A DNA stretch of 64,000 bases, taken from NCBI GenBank assembly GCA_020466095.1, contig CM035807.1:32190212-32254211 (forward strand). Reading direction: 5' to 3'. The translations under genes were made by a program, and so were the position numbers. Source of the stretch: Chlorops oryzae. Lineage: Eukaryota > Arthropoda > Insecta > Diptera > Chloropidae. Within the stretch, counting starts at the first letter, position 1. Each line of letters begins with the position of its first letter. Shown one piece after another: positions 33,029-44,420 of the stretch. The notes under the pieces are model-generated. The model did no database searches and had not been told where the DNA came from. It saw nothing but the letters and a program-made list of their open reading frames with translations.

Positions 33029-34471
33029 CTAGGCGCTTGAATCCTTTCCACTGTTTGCGAACACGGTGATTGCTGTCTTTGGCTTTTTCGTCGTATTGCT
33101 GTTTTTCTTCCTTTTCAGTTTCCTTTCGTCGATTTGAAGAAGCGATGCTTGAAAGCACACCCTCAATGGGTCACTCTCCGTTGCCGTTTGAACCTCGAAA
33201 TTGGTTGCGAATGCGGAAAGTAGCAAAGCTTGCACGAATAATGAGCGATCGGCGCGTCGGCTATCGCGCTTTGCGAGCTTCGTTTCGTTGAGGCCACTCT
33301 TGAGCAATCGGTTCAAAAGGAATTTATCATCGCCCACGTCATTCTTTTTCGCGGAATGTTCGCATTTAATTTTCCTATATTCAACACAATGGGCCGAAGT
33401 TGAAGGCTCGCCGGCGGTCTCGGTACTTCCAGCTCGATTCGAAGTAGTGGTGCGCTGAGCATTCAAATTCGTACAATATCGACGAGTTTCATTGGCTAAG
33501 GCGGCCTGTAGAGCTAATGCCGTCTCACGTGTTCGTCCACCAGCAGAGGCCTAAGAGAAAGTTCCGGAAAATTTTCTTATTGCAAAACATAACAGAGAGA
33601 GAGAAAAAAAAAAGAAAAAGAAAACAATTCTCACCCGCCTCGAACCATTCGAAGGTGTCGTTATCGAGGGATGGGCATTTTCTCGTGGATTTAAACTTTC
33701 CGGTGGAATGGGTGTACCGTAACTTAAACGACCTCGACGTATCGGGCGATTTGCTATTTGCTGCTGATTTATCTGCTCCTGTATTTGCTGCAGTGCCTGA
33801 ACGTTGCTGGAGTTCCCACCGCGGGTTGGCGGTGGTCCACGCGCATCGAAACGCACATCGGGCAACTGGGACATCAGCTCCAGAAAAGTAGCGTCCATTG
33901 AAGCGCGATTCGCGCGTGATGTAAACTGACGCGGTATTGCTGGAGTCGGTGCTGGAGCGGCATCTGGATTCCGTAGACTCGTGACTGTATTCTCATTTAT
34001 ACGCGAAACTAACGAAGCTGGTCCAGCGAGATGATGCTCAACAACCAGATGGGCTGCCAAATCGTCGGTTGTATAATTGCAATTACGCCACGTGCGCGCA
34101 GCACATATCGGACAGAGCACCGTCGATGGCACACCATCTAACGTTTGGTGTTTATAGATTAAATGTTTCATTAAAGTCTTCGCAGTTAGGCCCAGGAGTC
34201 CGCAATAGGGGCAAGTCAGGCTTTGCAGCTTTTGAAAACAGATAAACAAATCTTCGCCACGAAAGTAGAGCTCTATCTCCGTTTGACTTAGAATACATTG
34301 CATGGGATGTGTGGCCTGATGGCTGCCGGCGAATAAGCCGCGATGGAAACACTCACTGCACATATCGAAGTCGGGGCACATTAAACACTTGTATCGGCTG
34401 CCACGGAAATTACTTTGGCCACAAACGTCACATTGAATGCCTTCGTGCTGATTCATTGATTCATTCGACAT
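33029..34471 (-). CDS. KCMF1-like ZZ zinc-finger protein (putative E3 ligase)
   Basis: Two exons: 34471-33635 and 33550-33029, total 452 residues. The 84-bp intron (33634-33551) has donor CGG/GTGAGA and acceptor TTTCTCTTAG/GCC, both at phase 0. A ZZ zinc finger comes first (C14, C17, C29, C32, C38, C41, H51, H55; NFRGSRYKCL and MQCIL are typical). Two Di19-type fingers follow (TCPYC near 87-90; LCPICAA near 120-123 with TTDDLAAHL). A glutamine-rich linker and a basic C-terminus containing RSLFVQALLLS complete the protein. KCMF1 proteins are reported E3 ubiquitin ligases linked to UBR4. This copy differs widely from the strongly conserved animal KCMF1, suggesting a fast-evolving paralogue like the extra KCMF1-type genes of Drosophila. 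I took the ATG at 34471; no upstream in-frame ATG was visible. Confidence 0.85.
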
Positions 34472-34945
34472 ATTATTGGAAAGCTTCAATTCGTCCTTTA
34501 ACTGACTGACTGAAACGTTTTTGACATTTGAAATGATACGATATTGAAATTTTATTTTTTAACTTTCATGAAAAAATGATTTCTTTGAAAAAAAAAAACA
34601 AAAAAAAAAGACTTACTCTCAAAACTCAGATGATCTGCTTGTCTTTATTTGTCTTTATTCAATGACGCGTTGTCTCAGCTTTCAAGTATTACCGAAACGT
34701 GCATCGAAATATGCAACCCTGCTTTAAATCAGTGTTGCTTCGTCCACATTAAAGTATGTATTGCAATCATTGTTGTGAGTTTAGGCGAATCTACTTTGAA
34801 TGGAGGAAATATTTTTTGCTCTTAAGTTGATAATTATGGGGGTAAAGCCTTCAGTGAAATTTTATGGGGACCAAAATTTTGTTTTTAGAAGATTTCAAAA
34901 TAAAGTTTAAGAGAATTTTTTCGTTGGTTGATTTTTTGGTTAATG
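34472..34945. other. 5' flank of the KCMF1-like gene
   Basis: No coding sequence. The interval is presumed to hold the promoter of the leftward gene; no TATA or initiator element can be assigned with confidence. Confidence 0.35.
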
Positions 34946-35149
34946 GTAATGCCACCATAATGAGTGACACACTTAGACTCCACATGGGCCCGTTGTGATA
35001 CCACGAAAAACAATCGAAAAACAATTGGAAAACGAAGAAGAAACGAAACAGAAAATACGACACAACTAAAATCCACGCCCAAGCTGGGAGTTGAATTCAG
35101 GGCCCCCGCATTGTAAGTTGATATCTCACCCAACTACGCCACGGAGGCC
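34946..35149 (-). mobile_element. tRNA-derived SINE
   Basis: Read on the minus strand from 35149, the head GGCCTCCGTGGCGTAGTTGG holds a box A (TGGCGTAGTTGGG). A box B (ATTCAACTCC) follows 40-50 bases later. A body then runs to the tail GTGTCACTCATTATGG. The tail half recurs at 41453-41545. The spacing fits a pol III internal promoter. The stem pairing of a functional tRNA is not preserved. Confidence 0.65.
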
Positions 35150-35221
35150 GACGAATTTTGGCCTTACTTTGAGACTAAGGAATTGACAATTAGGGAATCA
35201 GTTGACGAATAATAATGATGA

Positions 35222-35545
35222 ATGACTCTCTTTCTATATTTGTTCCTTTTCTCTCTCTTTTTTAGGGTCTCACTCTTTCTTACTCGCTTTCACCTTCTCT
35301 TTTTTCTCTCCTTATATCGCACCTTTTCTCTATTTCGGATGCGTTTCTCTTTTTCATTTTTTCACTTTTCTCATTGTCAATGCCTGCTTTCTTATTTTAT
35401 GTCTTTAATTTTGATTTACTTTTTTTCTCTTTTTGTACTCTCAATTTCTCTCTTTCTCTATTTTTAGTTTCAATTTTTCTTATTTTTCCCCGTGTTTCTA
35501 ATTTTTGCCCTCCTGAATAGTTTGCTCTTTCCGATTGCTTATTTC

Positions 35546-35578
<33 letters not shown>

Positions 35579-36003
35579 CTCTTATCATTATTTTTATTTT
35601 TCTTTCTTTTTTTTCTCTCTCTCTCTCTCTTTCTCTTATTTTTTCTCTTATCTTATATTTTTTTTTAGCTTTTAGGTTAATTATGTCTAATTTTTCTCTC
35701 TTTCCCTTCTTTCCCTTTTCTTCATTTTTCTCCGTTTCTATATGTTTCCCTCCCAAAAAATTCGCTCTCTCTTATCACACATTTTTTGTCTCTTTTTATA
35801 TCTTTCTCTCTCTCTTTCTCTCTTTCTCTCTTTCCCTCTTTCTCTCTTTCTTTCTCTCTCTTTCTCTCCCTTTCTCTCTCTTTTTCTCTCTTTCTTCTAT
35901 TTTTCTCTCTTTCTCTCTCTTTTCTCATTCTCTTTTCTCTATTTTATTCTCTCTTTCTCTATCTTTCTCTCTTTCTTTCTCTTTCTATCTCTTTCTCTCT
36001 CTT

Positions 36004-36035
<32 letters not shown>

Positions 36036-36460
36036 TCTTTCTCTTCTTCTCTTTCTCCCTCTTTCTCCCTCTTTCTCCCACTTTCTCTCTTTCTCTCTCT
36101 TTCTTTCTCTTTCTATCTCCTTCTCTCTCTTTGTCTCTCTTTCTCTCTCTTTCTCTCTCTTTCTCTCTCTTTCATTCTCTTGCGCTCTCTTTTTTTCTCT
36201 CTTTATATCTATTTCTCTTTATTTCTCCCTATTTCTTTCTATATCGCTCTATTTCTCTCTATTTATCTCTCCTTCTCTCTCTTTATCTCTCTCTCTCTCT
36301 CTCTTTCTCTCTTTCTCTCTCTCTCTCTCTTCTTTCTCTCTGTTTCTCTCTTTTCTCTCTTGTTTTCTCTCTCTTTTCTCTCTGTTTCTCTCTGTTTCTC
36401 TCTGTTTCTCTCTGTTTCTCTCTGTTTCTCTCTCTTTCTTTAAAGATAAAGAGATAAAGA
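35222..36460. repeat. 1.2-kb pyrimidine tract, (CTTTCT)/(CT) repeats
   Basis: The plus strand is almost purely C and T from about 35222, with densest TTTCTCTC units at 35790-36430 and TGTTTCTCTC units at 36378-36430. All three plus-strand frames are open for hundreds of codons and read leucine/serine/phenylalanine; none is a gene. The tract ends about 330 bases before the start of the next gene, on its sense strand, where it would lie in promoter, 5' UTR or intron. Confidence 0.95.
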
Positions 36461-36792
36461 TTGCAAGAGAGAGTGAAAGAAAGAGAGAGAGTGAAAAACT
36501 TCAATTCCCTATACGTCCCTCGTTCTCAAAACAAAATGATTCCAATCGAAATGTCTTACAGTGTGAATCCCGTCAAATGCAATTTGTATCTCTAATTAAA
36601 GGCTTTAACAAATCTAGTGGGTCTCACTAGGATTTTCTCAAAATTTTTGTGAAAATCAAAAAAAAAAAAATTTAAAGCTGGAAAAAAACAGAAAATAGTT
36701 GAAAGGAACTTTTAAATGAAGCGAGACCCACGCTCAATAGCATTCGCATATTAAACCAGAATCCATCGCAATTTTCTGTGTTTTCTCCAGAC

Positions 36793-37719
36793 ATGGAAAT
36801 GAAATTGCCAAAAAATGGTGAAATTGTCGCCGTAACACTTACTTCCGGACAGAGACTCACCGGTGAATTAATTGACCATACAATGGAGCCGCCAGCGATT
36901 GCTTTGCAGAATGTCCTACCATCTCTCGAGGAGCCACATACATCGACGGCGGCTTATCCTCCTGATGCCGATTTCACTTTCGGCAAATGCTGGGTTGAAT
37001 ATCAACGCATTTCAAAACTTGAGGTACTAGACCATGACCCGCAAAAGGTTATGACGTCCATGGCATCAAGTCTTGTTACGGTTAATAGAAATGACACTGC
37101 TGAGAAAGCAATCGGGCGTCCAACGCTTCCAATGACCAGTTGTAGTGCAATGTCGAAAATCTGGTTACCTGGCCGAAGGTCCTTTCGATTACTATTCAAT
37201 ACAGACGGCCAATCGCAAATGAGCGATTCAATGCAGAATTACTGCAAAAAGCTCTTCGATAGCAGTGACTTTACGCGTCTTCTGATACCGACCGGAAGGA
37301 ATCGTGAGAATTTACTTCACATCGGATTGCCGAAGTACTTTGTGAATTTCAATCGAGAGCTAGGGTTCCCCATTCGGTATCATGAATCGAATGGCAATAC
37401 AGTAGAAGAACGACGTGTGGACACAAATGCTGCTCCAAAGGAAAATGCTAAGTACGTTTATGGAATAAATGAGATGAAGAATTTAATTTCAAAATGAAAT
37501 ACTTTCTCTTTTAGAGCATTGACGAATAACCAATCGGGAAGCGATGAGGATGAAATTTCCACTTCAGTCCGTTTGCTGAGCGGCGACATGGAAGAAATGC
37601 ATATTTCTGAACACTTAGAAAATGACAATCCAATACTGGAGCCAAATGGGCATAGTGCAATTGAAGAAAGTGAATTTGCTGGCAATGCAGAAGCAGAAGT
37701 AATTCCCATGGACTGTTAG
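36793..37719 (+). CDS. Unrecognised protein with LSm-like N-terminus
   Basis: Two exons: 36793-37451 and 37515-37719, total 287 residues. The 63-bp intron has donor AA/GTACGT and acceptor TTTCTCTTTTAG/AG; splicing restores codon AA|A and joins NAK to ALTNNQSG. A strong acceptor-like TTTTCTCCAG stands two bases before ATGG, so a 5' UTR intron or extra upstream exon is likely. Residues about 8-80 (NGEIVAVTL, GQRLTGELID, ending RISKLEVLD) look like the beta-strand pattern of an LSm/Sm fold. The middle (SKIWLPGRRSFRLLF, GLPKYFVNFNRELGFPIRY) is unfamiliar. The tail is acidic (GSDEDE, GDMEEMH). I do not recognise the orthologue. A role in RNA binding is inference from the fold only. Confidence 0.7.
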
Positions 37720-40700
37720 ATATATTGGTGTGGGAAATATGTTATCATTTTGGAAAAAGTTCGAATTTTAAATACATTTCAATTTAAACGATTTATTTAT
37801 CGAAGAAAATATATCTATTCAGGTGAAGGTTTATGCTTGGGAAATGAATTTTCTGAATTGACTAATTAAAATTTCCCCTCAATATTGGTAGAGGGAAAAT
37901 ACTCATATCAATTTTGCAGTGGAATTCATTTCCCCGGGAAAGGGAAAACAATCACGTACCCGATAGGGTTTGACTTATACCTTTTTGTACGGTAAGGACG
38001 CTGGGTATGTGATATGGGAGAGTCTCTTGGCAAGAAAATGTTTTTCAAGCGAAATAGGAATCTTCTTCTTGCGTATTCAAATGTCCCGGCGTATCCCGAG
38101 GTCCATAAAATTCGACCAGTCTCTCTATTTTGGTCTATCGGGTGCATCATTGGAGGTGACCTAGCGAAATAGGGATGTCGAAGATAAACAGAAATAGGCC
38201 TGAGTGGCTATTTTGGATAGTAAAAGAATTAAGGAACGAAGGAGAGTCCGACTCAAGAGAGATACTTTGAGGCGGTCGGCACTATTTTAGTCGTCATAAT
38301 AGGTATAATCGATAATTATGGGACAAAATCCCTAGAAAACGTGAAAAAGAAGTGTCTTCAAAAGGCTCTACTTTGGGTGTGTCACAACTTTTATCTTAAA
38401 TTAGATTTTTTAGAGAATGGATAGGTCCCATTTACTGCAAGTTTTTAATTAAAGTACTGTCCCTGGAAATTGTCCATTATGTTGTATACATTGTATATAC
38501 ATAGTTTCCTTAAAAATATGCTTCAAACGTTGGAAAGCACGAAAGAAGATTTCGACTTTATTGTGAAAATTGACTGAATCATTTTAGGAAATGCTTCTTT
38601 AAAAAGTCTCTTGCTATTTCCTTCCGGGAAATTTGCTATTCGTTGCTCGACAACGAGCAGTCCTTGCCTTCCGAGCACTATCATGCTGTGTCTATATTAT
38701 ATTCAAATTAGGTAAACAATTTTGCAAAGCCTCAATAAATTCTTGAAAATGAAATTCACTCCACCGTATAAATTTTAAACGCACGCATAACATAAGAATT
38801 TCAGCCATCATAAAACATATGTATTGCGCTTAGGAAAGCATTGCCTCCGAGCTGGTCTCTTGGAATATTTGAGGAGCATTTCTGATGCATGAAATGAAAC
38901 ACACTTCTCTCAAGGATATTTTCGATTAATTTAAATGCATATATATACTTTTTTGTATTTTAAGGGAACATAAATTAAGAAATTGCAAAATTTATATTCA
39001 AATTTTCAAACTTAAAATTTTCAATGCCAATGAATTCGTAATTTTGGGCTTGAAAACTTGAATACGAAGCAATTCCCTATAGGTATGTTTTTCATGGTCA
39101 GCTGTCACTGTTCTCCAATCCGTTGACACCCTATTAAGGACATCGTATAGACCATAACTTATGTCCACACGAAATAACTGATTCTCGCCGCAGGCAGCTA
39201 AAATAGTTCCCGATAGTTATCATGCCGATGAGCAACTGGCTTTTTCCCACGACAGATTTATAACTTAATTGTTCACTTTAAACGGACGGAGCCATTTCAT
39301 ACAATATAAAAAGCAAAATAAAAATATAAAAAAATACAACAACCCAGAAAAGTTCAATACACTTTGGGCTAACAATGAATATTTAAACATAAAAGTCCAA
39401 GAGCGCCTTTTGTGTTTTTATTTTAAAAGCTTCATTAAATGCTGACGGCAATTGTTTTCACAGTCCACATCACATAAACACTTGCACACTTTGCACGTCA
39501 ATCGTTAACGCATTACAGTAATTAAAATAATTTTTCATTTTAATTTAAACTCTCCATCAGGACATGAGGCTATCCGTGATTGCTCTCGGCCGCAATCGTG
39601 TTGACTGTGAATTGGGGCTTCTCGAACAAACCCGCTGGATGCGTGTTGTGCTTCAAAAAACAAAAAAAAAAACGAAAACGAAAACAAAACAAAAACCTCG
39701 ATCCTTATCATCCAGAGCGTCGCAAACTCTTTCTGTCCATTTCAGTAAATAGTCATGGTAAACATGGCCGCTGATGGATGATGTTGTGGTTGTAATTAAT
39801 TGCTGTCCCGCACAGGAAAAGCACACACTTTTCGTTCTCATGAGAAATGGGTCGTTGGAAGTTGAAGTTCGCGGTTCATCGAACATTCTGAGAGTTTTAC
39901 TGAGCTTTTTTCTTTCCATATTTTTTTTTAACATTTATTATGATCATATTGCTCGCACCCTAAAACGAACGAGCATGTCCTCGCTCCTTTCACCTTGTGT
40001 AATTGAATGCGAAATTTGTTGAAGTGATTTCTTCTTGAGTGCACATTTCCGCAGTTCCTTCCGTCGCAAGTGCTCAAAAATTCTTCTGCATCTCCATTCT
40101 TTGAAATTTTCGCCGAAAATGCAACTTCGCAAGGTTTGCTTCCACTGTCAAGAGTTGGCATTTTGTATAATTTCAACGTTGAATACGAGATGCCGTCAAG
40201 TAAAAGAAAAAAAATTTCATTTCCTTTTCCTGCACTTGCGTGGCTGAAGCTTATCGAAATCAGTTATATCTACACTTTGTTCTGCGAGTTAAAGTTCAGG
40301 AATACATATGTATGTACGTCGATTTCGAATACTTAAAATTATATCAAAAAATTTGACTCTTTAAGGTGACTTGGAGACAAAAAGATACTCGAAGTGAGTC
40401 GCATAATGGATATTAGCTGCGTTGCTTGGTTGGCGATAAACGATGAGCTGTCGATGACCTTAATCGAGTAGTTAAATTCGTTCTGATTTTAAACTTTTGC
40501 TCTGGAAAAAATCACCTGCGGATGTGAATGCATAAAATTTGTGCTGCCAATTTAGTGAAAGGTAGTCCAAGTGGGCCTCTCAACAGTCGTTGGTGAAGGA
40601 CTTATCACCAAAAAAAAAAAAAAAAAAAAAAAAACCCTTGCATACTTTAAAGCTTTTAGAAGTTTTCATCATTGTTTTTTTAAGGTTTAAAAGTCTAAAG

Positions 40701-41452
40701 AATCGAATTTTCTCGATCAATCTTATAGACTTTTTAGACTAGCAAATAAAAGCAGTATTTAGCGCGCTAAATGCAGTTGTCAAAAATACCCTTTCAGACT
40801 ACACCTATTTGCATTTAGCACCGTTTTGCATTTAAGTGAACTGTTTCGTTTGTTGAATAAGGCGGCCAACCGTCCCGCATTCTGCGGAACCGTCCCGTAA
40901 AGACAGTTGTGATCCCGTATTGCAACATCAAATAAAATATATTTTACCCATTATATATGTAATTCATAGATCAATAGTAATGTTGTTGCTTTCTAATTTA
41001 AGTACAACAATTCCAGCAAATTCTGTGTCTTTTTTGGATAGAGGTGGTTGTCCCGCATTGACTTATTATAAAATTGGCCTCCTTATTTTTGAATGTCTTT
41101 TAAGACAGGGAAAAAATGGATAGGAGGGAGCTTCTCAAAATAGAGGTCATGTCATATTTAAAGTCGAGGAAAATCGTTTTTATTAACAAATTGGGGTAAA
41201 TACACTTTTCTCGATTTTTCACAATTTTCGGCAGGCAATTTTCGGTCAACCAGCTGTTTGGGCTGGGGCTGCCTAGAATTAAATTTTATTTCGTACTTTT
41301 CTTGCCACTGTTGCAGCGAAAAGTGTTAGAAAAGTTTTTAGCAGGCTTAATTTTCTTTAATTTGATAGATAATTTGCTTAAGTCTGATGATTCATTATCG
41401 ATCTCTGCTCAAAAAAGCTGCAATACCCTCATAGATTATGTTGGGTTAGGTT
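37720..41452. other. No gene seen
   Basis: About 3.7 kb of AT-rich spacer. ORFs of 60-93 codons lack domains. Poly(A) runs occur at 39655-39672 and 40610-40634. Confidence 0.4.
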
Positions 41453-41545
41453 AGTATGCCTGCCACTATAGAGGGTGACACACTTAGGCCTCACACGGGC
41501 CCGTTGTGATAATACGAAAAATCGGAAAAACAGAAAAAACGACCC
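41453..41545 (-). mobile_element. SINE fragment (tail half)
   Basis: Shares GTGACACACTTAG and GGGCCCGTTGTGATA with the SINE at 34946-35149, in the same orientation. The tRNA-like head is missing. Confidence 0.55.
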
Positions 41546-43593
41546 ATGATTTGAGATAGTCTGAGAATAAATGCTGTAAACTAGCGTTATTACTATTAAA
41601 GCTACAAGAAAACCCAGACTTAAAAGGTCTTTTGTTCAGCCCATGTGATCATGTGATAATTCAGTCTCGAATGCCCTGTTAGGAACTTAGTGTAGATTCT
41701 AGTTGTTTTCGCTAAGATTTGAAGTAGTTTCCGCCCTGATAGCCCAGAGACGTTTGAGTCTTATGCCCTTCCGCATGGCTCCATACACTCATTAAGGCTT
41801 CATTTAAATTACTATCGTATTTTAAATATTGTAACATAATTGGAGGTTTCGCGATAGGTTGAAACTCTTCTGTGAAATGTACTGGGCAGAAATAAATATT
41901 TGAGTTGATTCAAACTTGAATTTAATGAAATGGTTTTTGCTGTCGATATTCTTTTCAAAGAAAATGTTTCGCAACAAAATGGCATTTAATTAAGTTTTTC
42001 GTGTTTTACGAACTCTTGAAAATCTCATAAACAAAGAGGATTTTTTCCACAATTGAAAAGCAAATTTTGCATGTTGATTTTATTACACTGTGCAACACGT
42101 AAAATGTAGGCAAACCAAATTTTTACTGCAGTTTCTGGAAGTACTTGGTGATTTCAGCAACGCCTTATATGAGGTTTAACCAGATTGGATAAATATTTTT
42201 TTTTTAGTCGATCTCAAAAGCTGTGGCCGAGAATTAAGTTGCGCTCTTACTTGTGACTATATCTCGTAAAGCGTTCCAAACCAACTATGAGGCGTTGCTA
42301 TAATTACCAAGTTCTCTCAGTCAAATTTTGATTTACATTCGAAGACCTCAAAAATGTACCACGGTGTTATTGATCGATTTTACCATGTTCAATTGTACTT
42401 TTGAGTGATATGCAAACACAGTGCGCAACACATGGGTCACATGGGTCGTCGTGTTGCATATGCAGTTTAACTGTTGATTAAGCAATCAAAAAATTCTATT
42501 GAATCGACTTAATTGTGTAGTAAAACCACATCAAAGAATGAAGGATCTTGTGCAAATTCAATTTATCCTACAAAATTCATTGCAATCTGACAACATTTCT
42601 ATGTGTGCTTTTGTATGCTGAAAAGTGGTTTTATGGTTTCGATAGTCAACTTCTTTTATTAAAATTTGTAAAGGGATTTATTTCTACTTTTTAATATAAA
42701 TAAAGAATTTAAATGATTTCTGCTTTATTTTGTTTTAAAAAAGCTGTGAAAATGTATTCAATAAAATATTCCTAGGAAAACTTCTTATTCCTTTTGAGTC
42801 ACAATACTTCAGACCGTCATCATTTTGTTGAGTAAAAAAAGCTTAAGCGAATGACAAATTTAAAATTGAACTTTTTAATCGCATTTAAAACTTTTTTTTG
42901 GATTTTTAATAGCAAACAAAAAAAAAAAAAAAATTAAATTGAAATCCAATGTACGTCATGGAACTTAAAAATACCGCAGAGCTGTTGACATTTTATTTCG
43001 TTTTTCGAAATTCCTGCGGTTGTCACATTAAGCACTCGTATTTTTGTTTGGATTTACGAGTTTACTCGTTCAAAAGTTTGATTTTCTGATTATTTAAATT
43101 TTTTGTTCATGCATTTCCAATGTTGTTTGTCTAAAAGTTCAAAGCGTGCTTGCAATGAACTATATAATCTATAGATCTGGTAAATATTTATCGAAATCTG
43201 TGGACAGTCGACAAATGCACTCAGAAAGTTTTCTGTGAATTTTCACACAGCTATCCAAAATGTTGTGACAAAAGTTTTTCCCATTTTACCTCTGCTTCGG
43301 GAATATTCAGTTGTGTGGTTTTATTTATTTGCTAATTTTTTTTCTTTTTTCTTTTTCTCGTCCTGTGAGCTTGATTTGGGGTCTTGCCCAATTTAAACTC
43401 ACACGATCAATACGTGATTTTGTGCGACGTTAACTGAGCAGGGTTTTTCATCCCAGCAGCGAAATACCCATTGCATACTAACGACATCGTCTCCTGAAAC
43501 GAGTAAAAGGTAATGCAAGTGCAATGCTTCCTAATGTAATCATTTATATCAAATCGAATACCAACTCTCATTCAATATGTTCGATTTAAAGTA
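41546..43593. other. No gene seen; small palindrome at about 42140-42317
   Basis: ACTTGGTGATTTCAGCAACG at 42143 pairs loosely with sequence at 42285-42312. A diverged relative of the centre (TTAATTCTCGGCCACA) occurs inverted at about 51437-51455. No coding exon found. Confidence 0.4.
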
Positions 43594-43765
43594 CCCTGTA
43601 GGAAGAGTGGGGTCAATTGTGCCCTAGCGAGTAGTTCTTGAGTATAGGAAAAAGAACTAGTACGCGAGTAGAGACACGGATAGTAGAACCTAACTAGTGG
43701 CATATTCAACAGTTCAATTTTGCCCACACATTAATCTAATATATTTGCTGTGCGTGAGTCAGATA

Positions 43766-43834
43766 GGTCCGTGGCGTAGTGAAAGCGTATTCGCTTGGCA
43801 AATTGAAGGGCTCGAGTTCGATTCCTGTCGCAGG
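43766..43834 (+). other. tRNA-like sequence (pol III box A and box B)
   Basis: Box A TGGCGTAGTGA lies at about 43772-43782 and box B AGTTCGATTCC at 43815-43825. The head (TCCGTGGCGTAGT) resembles the SINE head at 35149. The acceptor and T stems do not pair well, so it is not a functional tRNA gene. Confidence 0.5.
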
Positions 43835-44043
43835 CGAAAAATGTGGAAGAATGACGTGTTTCGAAAAACTCCAATAATTGGACTGAAAAACAAGTCTTCA
43901 CCAATGCTGTCTCACAACTTTACGCACAAATTCGCTCAACATTTCCTGCCAATTTGAAACCTTTCTTTTTTATATATTTGCTTTTTATTCGACTTAGGAT
44001 TCCAATTTTTACTAATAAATTTTTAAAAAAATCGGCGTTTTCT

Positions 44044-44119
44044 TGGCCCGGGAATTGAACGTGGGTCCTTCGGATCGTGGGGTGCACGCGCTACGCTGTG
44101 AGCTACGACAGCGCGGGCC
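44044..44119 (-). other. tRNA-like sequence on the minus strand
   Basis: Minus-strand box A TAGCTCACAGCG (44105-44094) and box B GTTCAATTCC (44060-44051). Acceptor-like GGCCCGC and CGGGCC are only partly complementary. It is decayed or SINE-derived rather than a working tRNA gene. Confidence 0.5.
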
Positions 44120-44420
44120 GGTCACCCATCTATCAACGTAGTATACCAAATTTACTGAGTTGGCCCTGTTGGCGGGGAATTTACGAGCGAGCAGTACTGT
44201 TGATTTGGGAAGTAGTCGAAGAATACTTCTGCACTAGTTCAATTTCCTACAGGGTAATGACAAAACATCTTATTCGCTTTTTTTTTAAACTGAAATTTAC
44301 ATATCGCACACTAATCACTTTATCGGCACAACTCAAAATTTTGCATTTCTCGGGCCAACAGCCAATAAATCTCGACGTCTGTAAAAACAATTTCTTTTCT
44401 TAACTTATATTATTCTTAAA

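Larger units (their letters stand above)
43594..44254. mobile_element. 661-bp TA-flanked element with two tRNA-like heads
   Basis: Left end CCCTGTAGGAA and right end TTCCTACAGGG are inverted repeats, each flanked by TA (43592-43593, 44255-44256). ACTAGT words lie just inside both ends. Two tRNA-like sequences, one on each strand, read inward towards the middle. No transposase is encoded. Superfamily unassigned. Confidence 0.55.

Noticed and set aside
35683..36630. Three overlapping plus-strand ORFs of 223-315 codons
   Set aside because: All frames are open in a pure pyrimidine tract; low-complexity peptides with no biological signature.
43766..43834. Functional tRNA gene
   Set aside because: Promoter boxes are present but the acceptor and T stems do not pair, so it is tRNA-like only.
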